Source: Cloacimonetes bacterium UBA6081 (GTDB lineage: Bacteria; Cloacimonadota; Cloacimonadia; Cloacimonadales; Cloacimonadaceae). Taken from it: a stretch of DNA of 17,981 nucleotides. The stretch is from positions 1 to 17,981 of the forward strand of contig DIXL01000128.1 of NCBI GenBank assembly GCA_002428685.1. The letters run 5' to 3'. The notes beneath the pieces are model-generated. The model did no database searches. It had not been told where the DNA came from and saw only the letters and a list, made by a program, of their open reading frames with translations. Made by a program: the position numbers and the translations under genes. Below, in pieces: positions 8,665 through 15,523 of the stretch. How positions within the stretch are numbered: the stretch's first letter is position 1; every line of letters starts with the position of its first letter.

Positions 8665-9612
8665 TTATGCTACTATTCTGGTTCCGGTTTTCCCTTCGAA
8701 GGCATCTACAATTTTCTCGATGGATGTAATCAACACTTCTTTTCCACCGCGCTCTAAGAACTGGATGGCTGCCTGAATTTTGGGACCCATGCTGCCTGCG
8801 GGAAACTGCTTATCTGCATAGTGAAGCTTAGCTTCGGCAATGGACATCACATCCAAATCGCATTGACTTTCTTTGCCGAAATTAATGGAAACTCTTTCCA
8901 CTCCTGTAAGGATCACAAACAGATCTGCTTTAATCTCCAAAGCCAGCAGTGCAGAGGCAAAATCCTTGTCTATTACAGCGTCAATCCCTTCATAATTGCC
9001 ATCTTGTTCGATATAAATGGGAATTCCACCCCCACCCACAGCTATTACAACTTCTCCCCTATCCACCAGAGCTTTAATAATCTGCCCGGGGATGATCTGC
9101 TTTGGCATGGGAGAAGGAACCACTCTGCGATACCCCTTTCCACTATCTTCTTTCAAAGTCCAGCCCAGGATATTCTTCAGTTCTTCGGCTTGTTTGGCAT
9201 CGTAATATGTGCTACCCACAAACTTGGTTGGGTTCAGCATACTTGGATCGTTTTTATCTACCACCACCTGTGATACAATTGTGATAACGTGTTTATCTAT
9301 CTTGCTGCTACGCAGTTTATTCTGCAAACTCTGTTCTATCATATAGCCCATAGTGCCTTCTGTGGCGGCATTTAAAACACCCAGTGGCAAAACAGCTATA
9401 CCTTCTTTTTCGCCTGCTTCTTGTTGACGCAGCAAATTACCCACTTGAGGGCCATTACCATGGGTAATACACAGATGATAACCACGCTTGATTAATTCCA
9501 CAATCCCACCCAGCGATTCACGCGTATTGGCAAACTGCTGGCTGATGTTTCCTTTTTCACCGGCTTTGATAATGGCGTTTCCACCCAAAGCCAAAACAGC
9601 TGTCTTTTTCAT
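8665..9612 (-). CDS. arcC: Carbamate kinase
   Basis: This cytoplasmic enzyme transfers phosphate between carbamoyl phosphate and ADP, giving ATP, NH3 and CO2. It is the energy-yielding last step of arginine, citrulline, agmatine or purine-derived carbamoyl-group fermentation. The 315-residue length is standard. Family motifs of the amino-acid-kinase fold are present: LALGGNAI (residues 8-14), THGNGPQVG (50-58), RRVVPSPMP (162-170), VAIAVGGGGIPI-like glycine loop (about 189-199) and VIDKDFAS (213-220). The start at 9612 was chosen because AAGGA at 9624-9620 has a 7-nt spacer to it; in-frame ATGs at 9618 and 9633 fit worse. No carbamoyltransferase lies in the window, so its carbamoyl phosphate source is unknown. 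It is downstream of the cpgS-like gene in the same direction, and the pair probably forms one operon. Confidence 0.96.
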   Translation of the reverse strand: MKKTAVLALGGNAIIKAGEKGNISQQFANTRESLGGIVELIKRGYHLCITHGNGPQVGNLLRQQEAGEKEGIAVLPLGVLNAATEGTMGYMIEQSLQNKLRSSKIDKHVITIVSQVVVDKNDPSMLNPTKFVGSTYYDAKQAEELKNILGWTLKEDSGKGYRRVVPSPMPKQIIPGQIIKALVDRGEVVIAVGGGGIPIYIEQDGNYEGIDAVIDKDFASALLALEIKADLFVILTGVERVSINFGKESQCDLDVMSIAEAKLHYADKQFPAGSMGPKIQAAIQFLERGGKEVLITSIEKIVDAFEGKTGTRIVA

Positions 9613-9640
9613 ATCCATTTCCTTGTAAAACAAAAGGAGT

Positions 9641-9657
9641 CAGGTTTAAGGAACCTG
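9641..9657. repeat. Short inverted repeat upstream of arcC
   Basis: CAGGTT at 9641-9646 and AACCTG at 9652-9657 form a 6-bp stem with a 5-nt loop, about 30 nt before the arcC start. It shares the CAGGT core with the nearby heptamer array, so it may derive from it. It could influence translation of arcC, but nothing proves this. Confidence 0.4.
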
Positions 9658-9679
9658 GTTGTAAACGTATATGTTTCTA

Positions 9680-9712
9680 ACCTGTTACCTGCTACCTGAC
9701 ACCTGATACCTG
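9680..9712. repeat. Five-copy heptamer array between cpgS and arcC
   Basis: ACCTG recurs at 9680, 9687, 9694, 9701 and 9708, exactly every 7 nt, with two variable bases between copies. On the - strand this reads as five CAGGTNN units. It sits just after the stop codon of the cpgS-like gene, as the other heptamer array sits at the stop codon of hydG, so both follow the 3' end of a gene. The two arrays share the CAGG core. Confidence 0.8.
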
Positions 9713-9723
9713 TAATTTTTGGT

Positions 9724-11055
9724 TTATTTCTTTTTCTTCTTACCAAAGTCTTTCAAAACGTCGGCAATTGTAGGAATACCGATTTCTTGAAGTTCGTAGC
9801 TAACCTGGCAAGCTGGTTTGTTAATTTTAATTATGCGACGGAGGTCGATAGGAGTGGCAATAACCACGGAATCGCATTCGGTGCTGTTGATGGTCTTTTC
9901 CATATCCTTAATCTGCTTTGTGCTATAGCCCATGGCAGGAAGCAGGATACCGATATCGGGATATTTTTCAAAGGTTTCCTTCATCTCACCAACTGCCCAG
10001 GGGCGTGGATCTACAAGATCAGCACAACCGTATTTCTCTGCAGCAACAACTCCGGCACCATAGGTCATTTCGCCATGGGTGAGGGTTGGGCCATCTTCCA
10101 CTACAAGGACATTTTTGCCAAGAATCATTTCTGGGTGGTCAACGAATAGCGGTGAGGCTGCTTCGATAATGATGGCTGTGGGATTGATGGAACGCACATT
10201 GGCACGAACTTCGTTGATATCATCCAAATCTGCGCTGTCAATTTTATTGATAACGATAACGTCAGCCATGTGGACATTGGTTTCGCCGGGGTAATAAGAG
10301 ATTTCATCTCCGGGGCGATGAGGATCCACCACCACAATTTTTAGCTGTTGATCGCTGCAGTAGAAAGGAATGTCGTTGTTTCCGCCATCCCAAACAATTA
10401 CATCAGCTTCTTTTTCGGCTTCACGCACGATGGCTTCATAATCCACTCCGGCATAGATAACGCTACCCATCATGATATGGGGCTCATATTCTTCCATCTC
10501 TTCGATGGTGCATTTATGTTTCTTCAGATCGGCAAGTTCGGCATAGCGCTGCACTTTCTGCTTCACGAGATCGCCATAGGGCATGGGATGGCGAATGGAC
10601 ACAACCTTCAAGCCTTTGGCTTTCAGGGCTTTAACCACCGCACGGGTAGTTTGACTTTTGCCACAACCGGTGCGCACGGCACAGATACTTACCAAGGGTT
10701 TGGTGGTTTTGATGGTGGTGTTTTTGGCACCCATAAGCATGAAATCGGCACCAATGGCGTTAACCAATGAGGCTTTGTTCATAACCACTTCGTGGGGCTG
10801 ATCGCTGTAAGCAAAAACAACCAAGTCCACATTGTGTTTGGTGATTAGTTCTTTGATTTCGCTTTCGGGATGAATCTCAATACCCTTGGGATAAAGCTTT
10901 CCAGCCAGTTCTGCGGGGTATTTCTTATCGTCGATGCCAGGAATCTGGGTTGCGGTGAAAGCTACCACTTCGTAGTCTTTGTTATCACGGAAGAAAACAT
11001 TGAAGTTTTGGAAGTCTCTTCCCGCAGCACCCATGATGATGACTTTGCGTTTCAT
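9724..11055 (-). CDS. Cyclic 2,3-diphosphoglycerate synthetase-like P-loop GTPase
   Basis: The 443-residue protein starts MKRKVIIMGAAGRDFQNFN, a Rossmann-like opening. A Walker A loop in RTGCGKSQTTR (K133, S134) and an NKID guanine-type motif (residues 270-273) follow, with WDGGNND at 222-228. This matches proteins annotated as cyclic 2,3-diphosphoglycerate synthetase, named after the methanogen enzyme that cyclises 2,3-diphosphoglycerate to the thermoprotectant cDPG. In bacteria the true reaction of these homologues is not established. Its placement directly upstream of carbamate kinase suggests a role tied to carbamoyl-phosphate or amino-acid fermentation rather than thermoprotection (inference). 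The ATG at 11055 has AGGAG at 11068-11064 with an 8-nt spacer; an in-frame ATG 18 nt upstream is less well supported. The lysine-rich tail (GKKKKK) is encoded by a run of TTT/CTT complement codons. Confidence 0.85.
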   Translation of the reverse strand: MKRKVIIMGAAGRDFQNFNVFFRDNKDYEVVAFTATQIPGIDDKKYPAELAGKLYPKGIEIHPESEIKELITKHNVDLVVFAYSDQPHEVVMNKASLVNAIGADFMLMGAKNTTIKTTKPLVSICAVRTGCGKSQTTRAVVKALKAKGLKVVSIRHPMPYGDLVKQKVQRYAELADLKKHKCTIEEMEEYEPHIMMGSVIYAGVDYEAIVREAEKEADVIVWDGGNNDIPFYCSDQQLKIVVVDPHRPGDEISYYPGETNVHMADVIVINKIDSADLDDINEVRANVRSINPTAIIIEAASPLFVDHPEMILGKNVLVVEDGPTLTHGEMTYGAGVVAAEKYGCADLVDPRPWAVGEMKETFEKYPDIGILLPAMGYSTKQIKDMEKTINSTECDSVVIATPIDLRRIIKINKPACQVSYELQEIGIPTIADVLKDFGKKKKK

Positions 11056-11193
11056 GAGATAATCTCCTTTCATTTATGTTAGTTACGCTTTGCTTTCAAC
11101 GTTTAAAAGCTGGCTTTAAAGTCAAGCAAAATTTAAAAACCCCCTGTTTTCTCCCTCTCCCACCCCATGAATGTAAGGTCTTCCCTGGGAGTT

Positions 11194-11234
11194 GCTACAG
11201 TGATTCATTCGTCATACGGTGGAATCACGGTAGC
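11194..11234. repeat. Long stem-loop
   Basis: GCTACAGTGATTC at 11194-11206 pairs with GAATCACGGTAGC at 11222-11234 at 12 of 13 positions, with a 15-nt loop. It has no T-tract. It is far stronger than expected by chance in non-coding DNA. Possible explanations are a structured RNA, a recombination site or a remnant of a transposable element; none can be chosen from sequence alone. Confidence 0.6.
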
Positions 11235-11573
11235 TGTTCGGTGGTTGAGAGATACATGGTTGGGGTGAACGGTGCAGATTACTTACACATCTGCCCCTCA
11301 AATGTTTTCCGGGTAACCCGCTTGCTCCTTCCTTGCTCCTAATTATCTCTATGGAGTCTCCCTTCTCTTACCTTGTTCTCAAAAAAGTAAGGGCACGGTG
11401 AGCGAATGTGGACTGAAAGGATAACCTTGATTCCTACAGGCAAAGAAGGAAGGCAAATGAGGCATCTTATATCCGGGGTTTTTAGGGAAATTGGCAATGG
11501 TCGCTATAAACCCTCACCCCAAACTTCAAATCGTACTCACTTGGACAAATGGGGATAAGTGTTCATGAGTTAA

Positions 11574-11759
11574 GTTTTGACTCTAAAAAGACTCCCTGGG
11601 ATTGCAACTCCCATTTCGTAGTAGTTTCGTTATTTTTTCCCAGCATTACTATTTGCAACTGTCTTCTGGTCTTTTTAGAGTTAAAACAGTTTGAAAGAAC
11701 TACCCTGGGATTTGCTTCTGCTATTTGCAACTGTCCTCTGGTCTTTTTAGAGTTAAAAC
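11574..11759. repeat. Small inverted-repeat element with a duplicated right half
   Basis: GTTTTGACTCTAAAAAGAC (11574-11592) is the inverted complement, with one mismatch, of GTCTTTTTAGAGTTAAAAC found twice, at 11669-11687 and 11741-11759. The second and third arms belong to a 39-bp direct repeat (11649-11687 and 11721-11759) with a single mismatch and a period of 72 nt. The first and second arms therefore bound a 114-bp unit resembling a MITE, and the third looks like a partial duplication. No flanking target-site duplication is obvious. Confidence 0.7.
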
Positions 11760-11989
11760 TAAAGTACGCCTCCTGACACCTCTTCCTTTTCGTTTTAACT
11801 CACAATACGGAACTATAGAAACAGATAGAAACAACCAATAACAAACATAATGGCTTAGCTTAAGGCACTATCTATTTAATTGCGTTACTATGCACATTTA
11901 TCTTGACAGAATGTTACCAGCTTAGTTACTTGTTTCTTATGGATATGATGAATCTGATCACTGAACAAAAACTCTATACGCTGCATTTC

Positions 11990-12061
11990 TTGCACTTCTT
12001 GCACAACGCAGGCGCAAAAAGGCTTTACGGCTGCACAACGCTTTGCACTCTCTTGCACTTT
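11990..12061. promoter_or_regulatory. TTGCACTT repeat cluster upstream of the integrase
   Basis: TTGCACTT at 11990-11997, TTGCAC at 11999-12004, TGCACAA at 12032-12038, TTTGCACT at 12042-12049 and TTGCACTTT at 12053-12061 crowd the 94 nt before the integrase start. The 17-mer at 11990-12006 is the exact inverse complement of 17916-17932. They could be integrase arm-type sites that also autoregulate int, or operators for a shared regulator. Confidence 0.7.
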
Positions 12062-12083
12062 CAACCGAACCAGGAGCTAACCA

Positions 12084-13169
12084 ATGACTAAAGATGAACG
12101 GCTGCAAAAGCACCTAACGAAGCTAAGCAGCTTTAACGCAAGCAGTAAGATCAAGCTAAGGGCAAAGGCTACACGGATCCACGGCTATTCACTCTATTTT
12201 GACTATTCGATTAAGGGACAGCGCAAATATGACTTCCTGAATTTATACCTCACAGGCGACACCACCCGGGACACCGATGCACTAAGCCAGGCTTTGATAA
12301 TGCGCAAGATGAAAGAATCTGATGTTGCTTACCAATCTGCTGGATTCAGGATCAGCACCTGGAAACGTAAATCTGATGTAACAGAATATATCCGAACCAG
12401 CGGACGTAATAAATCCAGGGTTTGGGCAAGTGTAGCTAACGCACTCGAAAAATATAGCCAATCTCAGATCAGATTTATGGATTTAAACCAGGTATTTATA
12501 GAGAAGTTTAAGGACTACTTGCTTGAAACCCTAAGCCAAAACACTGCTTGGGTATATCTAAACACTTTCAAGACAGCCCTAAACCAGGCTTTGCAAGAAG
12601 GTATTATAAGCACCAACCCGGCCGATGGGATAACTATCAAAAAGCGGGAAACAGACAGGCCATTCCTTACACAGGAAGAAATAGCCATGCTACACACAAC
12701 CGATTGCATCTCCTGGGAAGTTAAGCGGGCTTTCTTGTTTGCATGCTACAGTGGGCTTAGAATCTCTGATATAAGCAGGCTGGACTGGAAAGCCATTGAC
12801 GTTATCAAGGGAACTATTACAACCCGGCAAAAAAAGACTGATGCCATGCTTTATGTGCCTTTGCTTCCACAGGCTGCTAAACTCTTGGGGGAGCCGTCAA
12901 CCGGATTAGTGTTTGAACTACCTTCAGATTCATATATAAACAAAATACTGAAGATTTGGGCTAAAGATGCAGGAATCCAGAAAGCCATTAGCTTCCATTC
13001 CAGCCGGCACACCTACGCTATTATGGCTATTGAGGCCGGGATTGAAATCAATGTTATTCAAAAGCTGCTTGGGCACTCATTGCTTACAACTACTATGGTT
13101 TATGCAAAGATACACGATAAGGCTGTTTTTCAGGCAGCGGATAAATTTACTAGATACTTGGGGGAATAA
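12084..13169 (+). CDS. Tyrosine recombinase / integrase
   Basis: This site-specific recombinase would integrate and excise the element. The 361-residue protein has a positively charged N-terminal arm-type DNA-binding region (about 1-90), a SAM-like core-binding domain (about 98-185) and a catalytic domain (195-350). The complete catalytic set is visible: R226 in CYSGLRISD, Lys250/251 in the beta-hairpin, H305 and R308 in FHSSRHT, H331 in LLGHS and nucleophile Y340 in TTMVYAKI. The style matches integrases of phages and conjugative elements of the Bacteroidetes/FCB group. The ATG at 12084 has AGGAG at 12072-12076 with a 7-nt spacer. Its stop codon overlaps the next start by one base. The repeat-rich leader suggests autoregulation. 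The integration target cannot be told: no tRNA gene abuts it. Confidence 0.96.
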   Translation: MTKDERLQKHLTKLSSFNASSKIKLRAKATRIHGYSLYFDYSIKGQRKYDFLNLYLTGDTTRDTDALSQALIMRKMKESDVAYQSAGFRISTWKRKSDVTEYIRTSGRNKSRVWASVANALEKYSQSQIRFMDLNQVFIEKFKDYLLETLSQNTAWVYLNTFKTALNQALQEGIISTNPADGITIKKRETDRPFLTQEEIAMLHTTDCISWEVKRAFLFACYSGLRISDISRLDWKAIDVIKGTITTRQKKTDAMLYVPLLPQAAKLLGEPSTGLVFELPSDSYINKILKIWAKDAGIQKAISFHSSRHTYAIMAIEAGIEINVIQKLLGHSLLTTTMVYAKIHDKAVFQAADKFTRYLGE

Positions 13170-13768
13170 TGAAATGCCCGAATTGCAATGAAACAATGAA
13201 ACAAATTAGCACTGAAACCAAGAAAAAGGTAAGAACACAAAGCGAAGATGGATTAGTAAGATACTGCATTAAGAAAGTGCATAATTTCCTTTGTCAGAAT
13301 TGTGGATTAAAACTTAACCCTTACGCAGTGCTTGAACCATACCTAAAAGCTAATGATCACTATAATGAAATAGACAGGATTTGCAGAATGATTAAAGCAA
13401 AGCTCAGAAAACGATATCCGCAGCATGACATATTAAATATAGTAAAAGGCAAACCTCGGCTACTCAGATACTATAAACCCAGACAAATGAGGGAATCTGA
13501 TCAAGTGTTTGAAGATCAGATAGATGAGGCAATATATGAAGTAGTAAAAAACGATTGGAATTTGATCTGCGCAATGATAGCCCCATTGTTTATTGATTAC
13601 ATGCTGAATAAAGGCATGCGCAAGAAGGACAGAAAATTTGACGGTAAGCAATACTCAAAAGGACTATCTGTGTTTGTGGATAAGGAAACTTTTACCAAGG
13701 TAATAGAGTCTCAAAAGAAAAACATAAAACAAAAACCTCCCCCAAAACCACCCGAATTGGGGGGATAA
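13169..13768 (+). CDS. Zinc-ribbon protein of unknown function
   Basis: I do not recognise this 199-residue protein. C3, C6 (CPNC) and C42, C45 (CQNCG) form a four-cysteine zinc ribbon around a lysine-rich strand. After it comes a charged, mostly helical region (50-130), then a more hydrophobic helix (DWNLICAMIAPLFIDYML, about 130-147) that is too polar overall to call a transmembrane segment with confidence. The tail is proline-rich (KPPPKPPE). The ATG shares its A with the integrase TAA stop, so the two genes are translationally coupled; a G-rich stretch at 13160-13164 may serve as the ribosome site. Base composition is visibly more AT-rich, with more AAA and AAT codons, than the neighbouring primase genes, which suggests separate acquisition. 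A TCCCCCAA/TTGGGGGA pair at its 3' end (13738-13765) could form a hairpin, without a T-tract. Confidence 0.75.
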   Translation: MKCPNCNETMKQISTETKKKVRTQSEDGLVRYCIKKVHNFLCQNCGLKLNPYAVLEPYLKANDHYNEIDRICRMIKAKLRKRYPQHDILNIVKGKPRLLRYYKPRQMRESDQVFEDQIDEAIYEVVKNDWNLICAMIAPLFIDYMLNKGMRKKDRKFDGKQYSKGLSVFVDKETFTKVIESQKKNIKQKPPPKPPELGG

Positions 13769-13988
13769 CTTGTCAAGCCAGCAAGTTAACGCATTGCAAA
13801 TAAAAGATTTAGATTGACATAGAAACAAGATGAATTAGATTGTCCTCATAGTGTGTATAAAGAAAAAGCCTGATGCGTAACACACACCAGGCAGATAACG
13901 ATGGTAAATCGTTTTGAACTCGTAAATCGAAACTACATGAACCAAGTTATCTGTCAAGCAAATTCGCACCAAGCGAAGGAAAAGCAAT
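13769..13988 (+). promoter_or_regulatory. Leader / promoter region of the excisionase-primase operon
   Basis: TTGACA at 13814-13819 followed after 16 nt by TAGATT (13836-13841) is a plausible sigma-70-type promoter. Downstream are GCCTG/CAGGC arms (13868-13873 and 13887-13892), CAGATAAC (13892-13899) inverted against GTTATCTG (13946-13953), and the direct repeat GTAAATCG at 13904 and 13922 (18-nt period). Two copies on one helical face plus an inverted pair suit an operator or an Xis/Int binding region. I see no convincing gene in it. Confidence 0.45.
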
Positions 13989-14228
13989 ATGGCAGATACC
14001 AATATCTACTTGAACGTAACCGAGGCAGCAGCATTACTGGACGTGAAACCAGGCACTATCTATCAGCTTGTTTGGAAAAAGCGGATTCCACATTACAAAC
14101 CATTGGGCAAAAAACTCTTATTCAAAAAAGACGAACTGCTCACATTTATCGAAATTGGCAGGATATCAACACAAGACGAGCTTGAAACAGCAGCAGCCAC
14201 CGCAACCTTGAAACGAGGTGCTAAATGA
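13989..14228 (+). CDS. Excisionase-like HTH protein (MerR/helix-turn-helix 17 type)
   Basis: This 79-residue DNA-binding protein has the compact winged-HTH signature of the excisionase family: YLNVTEAAALLDVKPGTIYQLVWKKRIPHYKPLGKKLLFKKDEL at residues 7-50, where the HTH is followed by the R-I-P-x-x-K-x-G-K-x-L-x-F-x-x-x-E/D wing. Such proteins bend DNA to direct excision or act as small repressors. The residues after 55 form an alanine-rich helix. The ATG at 13989 has AAGGA at 13976-13980 with an 8-nt spacer. The stop overlaps the next start (ATGA). Being first in the primase operon, it may also regulate it. Confidence 0.85.
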   Translation: MADTNIYLNVTEAAALLDVKPGTIYQLVWKKRIPHYKPLGKKLLFKKDELLTFIEIGRISTQDELETAAATATLKRGAK

Positions 14229-15523
14229 AGAATATCCCCACCTCAGAGAAAGGAAGCGATGCGCACCGGCAGCCAGGATTCCCAACAGATGTATTTCCGA
14301 AAAAGCTGCAGAGAATAGCGCAAGAGTTTACAGCAGCCTTGCAATATCACCAGGACTATGTAGGCCTTGCCATGCTAACCGCACTGTCAGCAGCGATAGG
14401 AACCGGAGCTAAAGTCAAGGTTCGCAATCTGCACACAGAACCCGCTATCCTTTGGGCTGTATTAGTGGGAAAGCCAGGCACCGGAAAAACCCATATAATC
14501 AACCACCTATTCAATCCATTTATTGAGCTTGACAATGCCAATTTTAACCTTTACGAAAGGCAGCTTGAGGAATACGAAAACACAGAAACCAAAGCCACCA
14601 AGCCAACCTTTTTCTCTGCTGTGCTAAGGGACTTCACATTTGAAGCTATGGCAGAGAGCAGCAAGATCAATCCTAATGGCTGCATAGTGTTATCAGATGA
14701 GATTTTATCACTCACAGGCAATTTTAACAAGTTTAATAAGGGATCAGATGAACCCTATTACTTAACGCTATTCTCAGGCTTAGGGATAAGCACAACCCGC
14801 AAGACACAAGCACCTATCCACACCAAAAGAAGCTGTGTCAATATCATTGGGGGAATCCAACCGCCCAAGCTCCGTGATCTGCTAACCAAGACAAGATTTG
14901 ATTCCGGCTTTGCAGATAGATTCATATTTGCTTATCCAGATGCCACCGCAACACCATGGGGAACCAATCAGTTTGATATGGACTTGGCAGATGATTACAG
15001 GCAAATCATAACCGATATTCACGGCTTAAACATACCGGAACCCATTGGCTTTGATGATGAAGCTTGGGAGTTACTAAGAGCTTGGCAACATTGTAACACA
15101 GCTATAGTAAACGATCTAAACGATGTAAACGATCCTTTGGCCGGGTTGCTAAAAAAGTGGGAAAGTTATGTTTGCAGATTCGCTTTAGTTATCCAAATAA
15201 CTGATGATCACTGCACAGGAAAGCTAACAAATGCCATAAGCACAGAATCCGTCAATAAAGCCATTCTGCTATTCGATTACTTTCTAACCCAATCTAAGAA
15301 AGTGTTTGGCCTTATATCCCGGCCTTGCGAACTGGATCACCTCAACGACAGGCAACTGATGCTTTATAAAGCATTACCGGAAGGATTCACCACCGGACAG
15401 GCTCAGGAAATAGCGGAAAAAATGAATCCACCAATGCCAAGACGGACTTTGTTTCTATTTCTATCAGATTCCAAACTATTCGCTAAGCCTTCACAAGGGA
15501 ACTACGAAAAGAGGGCTTTATGA
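14225..15523 (+). CDS. DUF3987-type P-loop ATPase (replication helicase-like)
   Basis: The 432-residue protein matches the DUF3987 group of phage and plasmid replication ATPases, usually joined to a primase in primase-helicase proteins. The Walker A motif is VGKPGTGKTH (residues 81-90, K88). The Walker B-like motif is CIVLSDE (153-159, D158, E159). A sensor-like IIGGIQPPKLRDLL and FDSGFADRFIF (about 215-238) follow; the latter contains a likely arginine finger. The C-terminal 70 residues (LYKALPEGFTTGQAQEIAEK...) look like a winged helix. It starts within the HTH gene's stop (ATGA) with GAGGTG at 14215-14220, and ends within the primase start in the same way. Its job is inferred to be DNA unwinding or loading at the element's origin together with the next gene. 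Confidence 0.85.
   Translation: MKNIPTSEKGSDAHRQPGFPTDVFPKKLQRIAQEFTAALQYHQDYVGLAMLTALSAAIGTGAKVKVRNLHTEPAILWAVLVGKPGTGKTHIINHLFNPFIELDNANFNLYERQLEEYENTETKATKPTFFSAVLRDFTFEAMAESSKINPNGCIVLSDEILSLTGNFNKFNKGSDEPYYLTLFSGLGISTTRKTQAPIHTKRSCVNIIGGIQPPKLRDLLTKTRFDSGFADRFIFAYPDATATPWGTNQFDMDLADDYRQIITDIHGLNIPEPIGFDDEAWELLRAWQHCNTAIVNDLNDVNDPLAGLLKKWESYVCRFALVIQITDDHCTGKLTNAISTESVNKAILLFDYFLTQSKKVFGLISRPCELDHLNDRQLMLYKALPEGFTTGQAQEIAEKMNPPMPRRTLFLFLSDSKLFAKPSQGNYEKRAL

Larger units (their letters stand above)
11056..11989. other. Gene-poor, repeat-rich region left of the integrase
   Basis: I found no protein with a good ribosome site and family resemblance here, and no tRNA or rRNA. It contains a long stem-loop (11194-11234), the element-like repeats at 11574-11759, and CCCTGGGA followed by a GTTGC/TTGC-like sequence three times (11183, 11594, 11703). 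The promoter of the cpgS-like gene should lie at its left end. A TTGACA at 11903-11908 is a candidate -35 for the integrase, but no good -10 follows at 16-18 nt. It may be a graveyard of former insertions next to an integration site (inference). Confidence 0.55.

Noticed and set aside
11076..11342. An 88-residue + strand frame next to the cpgS-like gene
   Set aside because: No ribosome site, odd composition (many H, C, P) and no family resemblance; it also reads through the long stem-loop.
11549..11776. A 75-residue frame with an internal repeat (CNCPLVFLELK)
   Set aside because: The protein repeat is only a translation of the 39-bp DNA repeats of the MITE-like unit.
11056..12083. tRNA gene serving as attachment site of the integrase
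   Set aside because: I found no cloverleaf or GTTCGAATC-like T-arm on either strand, and no obvious att duplication at the right end of the window.
11903..12091. A 62-residue frame in front of the integrase, opening with TTG and rich in LHF/LHN
   Set aside because: It is a translation of the TTGCACTT repeats, has no ribosome site and overlaps the int start. The repeats explain it better than a peptide, though a leader peptide cannot be excluded.
13738..13765. Terminator after the zinc-ribbon gene
   Set aside because: TCCCCCAA/TTGGGGGA can pair, but no T-tract follows and one arm is part of the coding tail, so it is kept only as a note in that gene's entry.
13901..14185. A 94-residue frame overlapping the HTH gene
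   Set aside because: It overlaps in another frame a gene with a clear HTH domain and good ribosome site, and contains the inverted-repeat leader.
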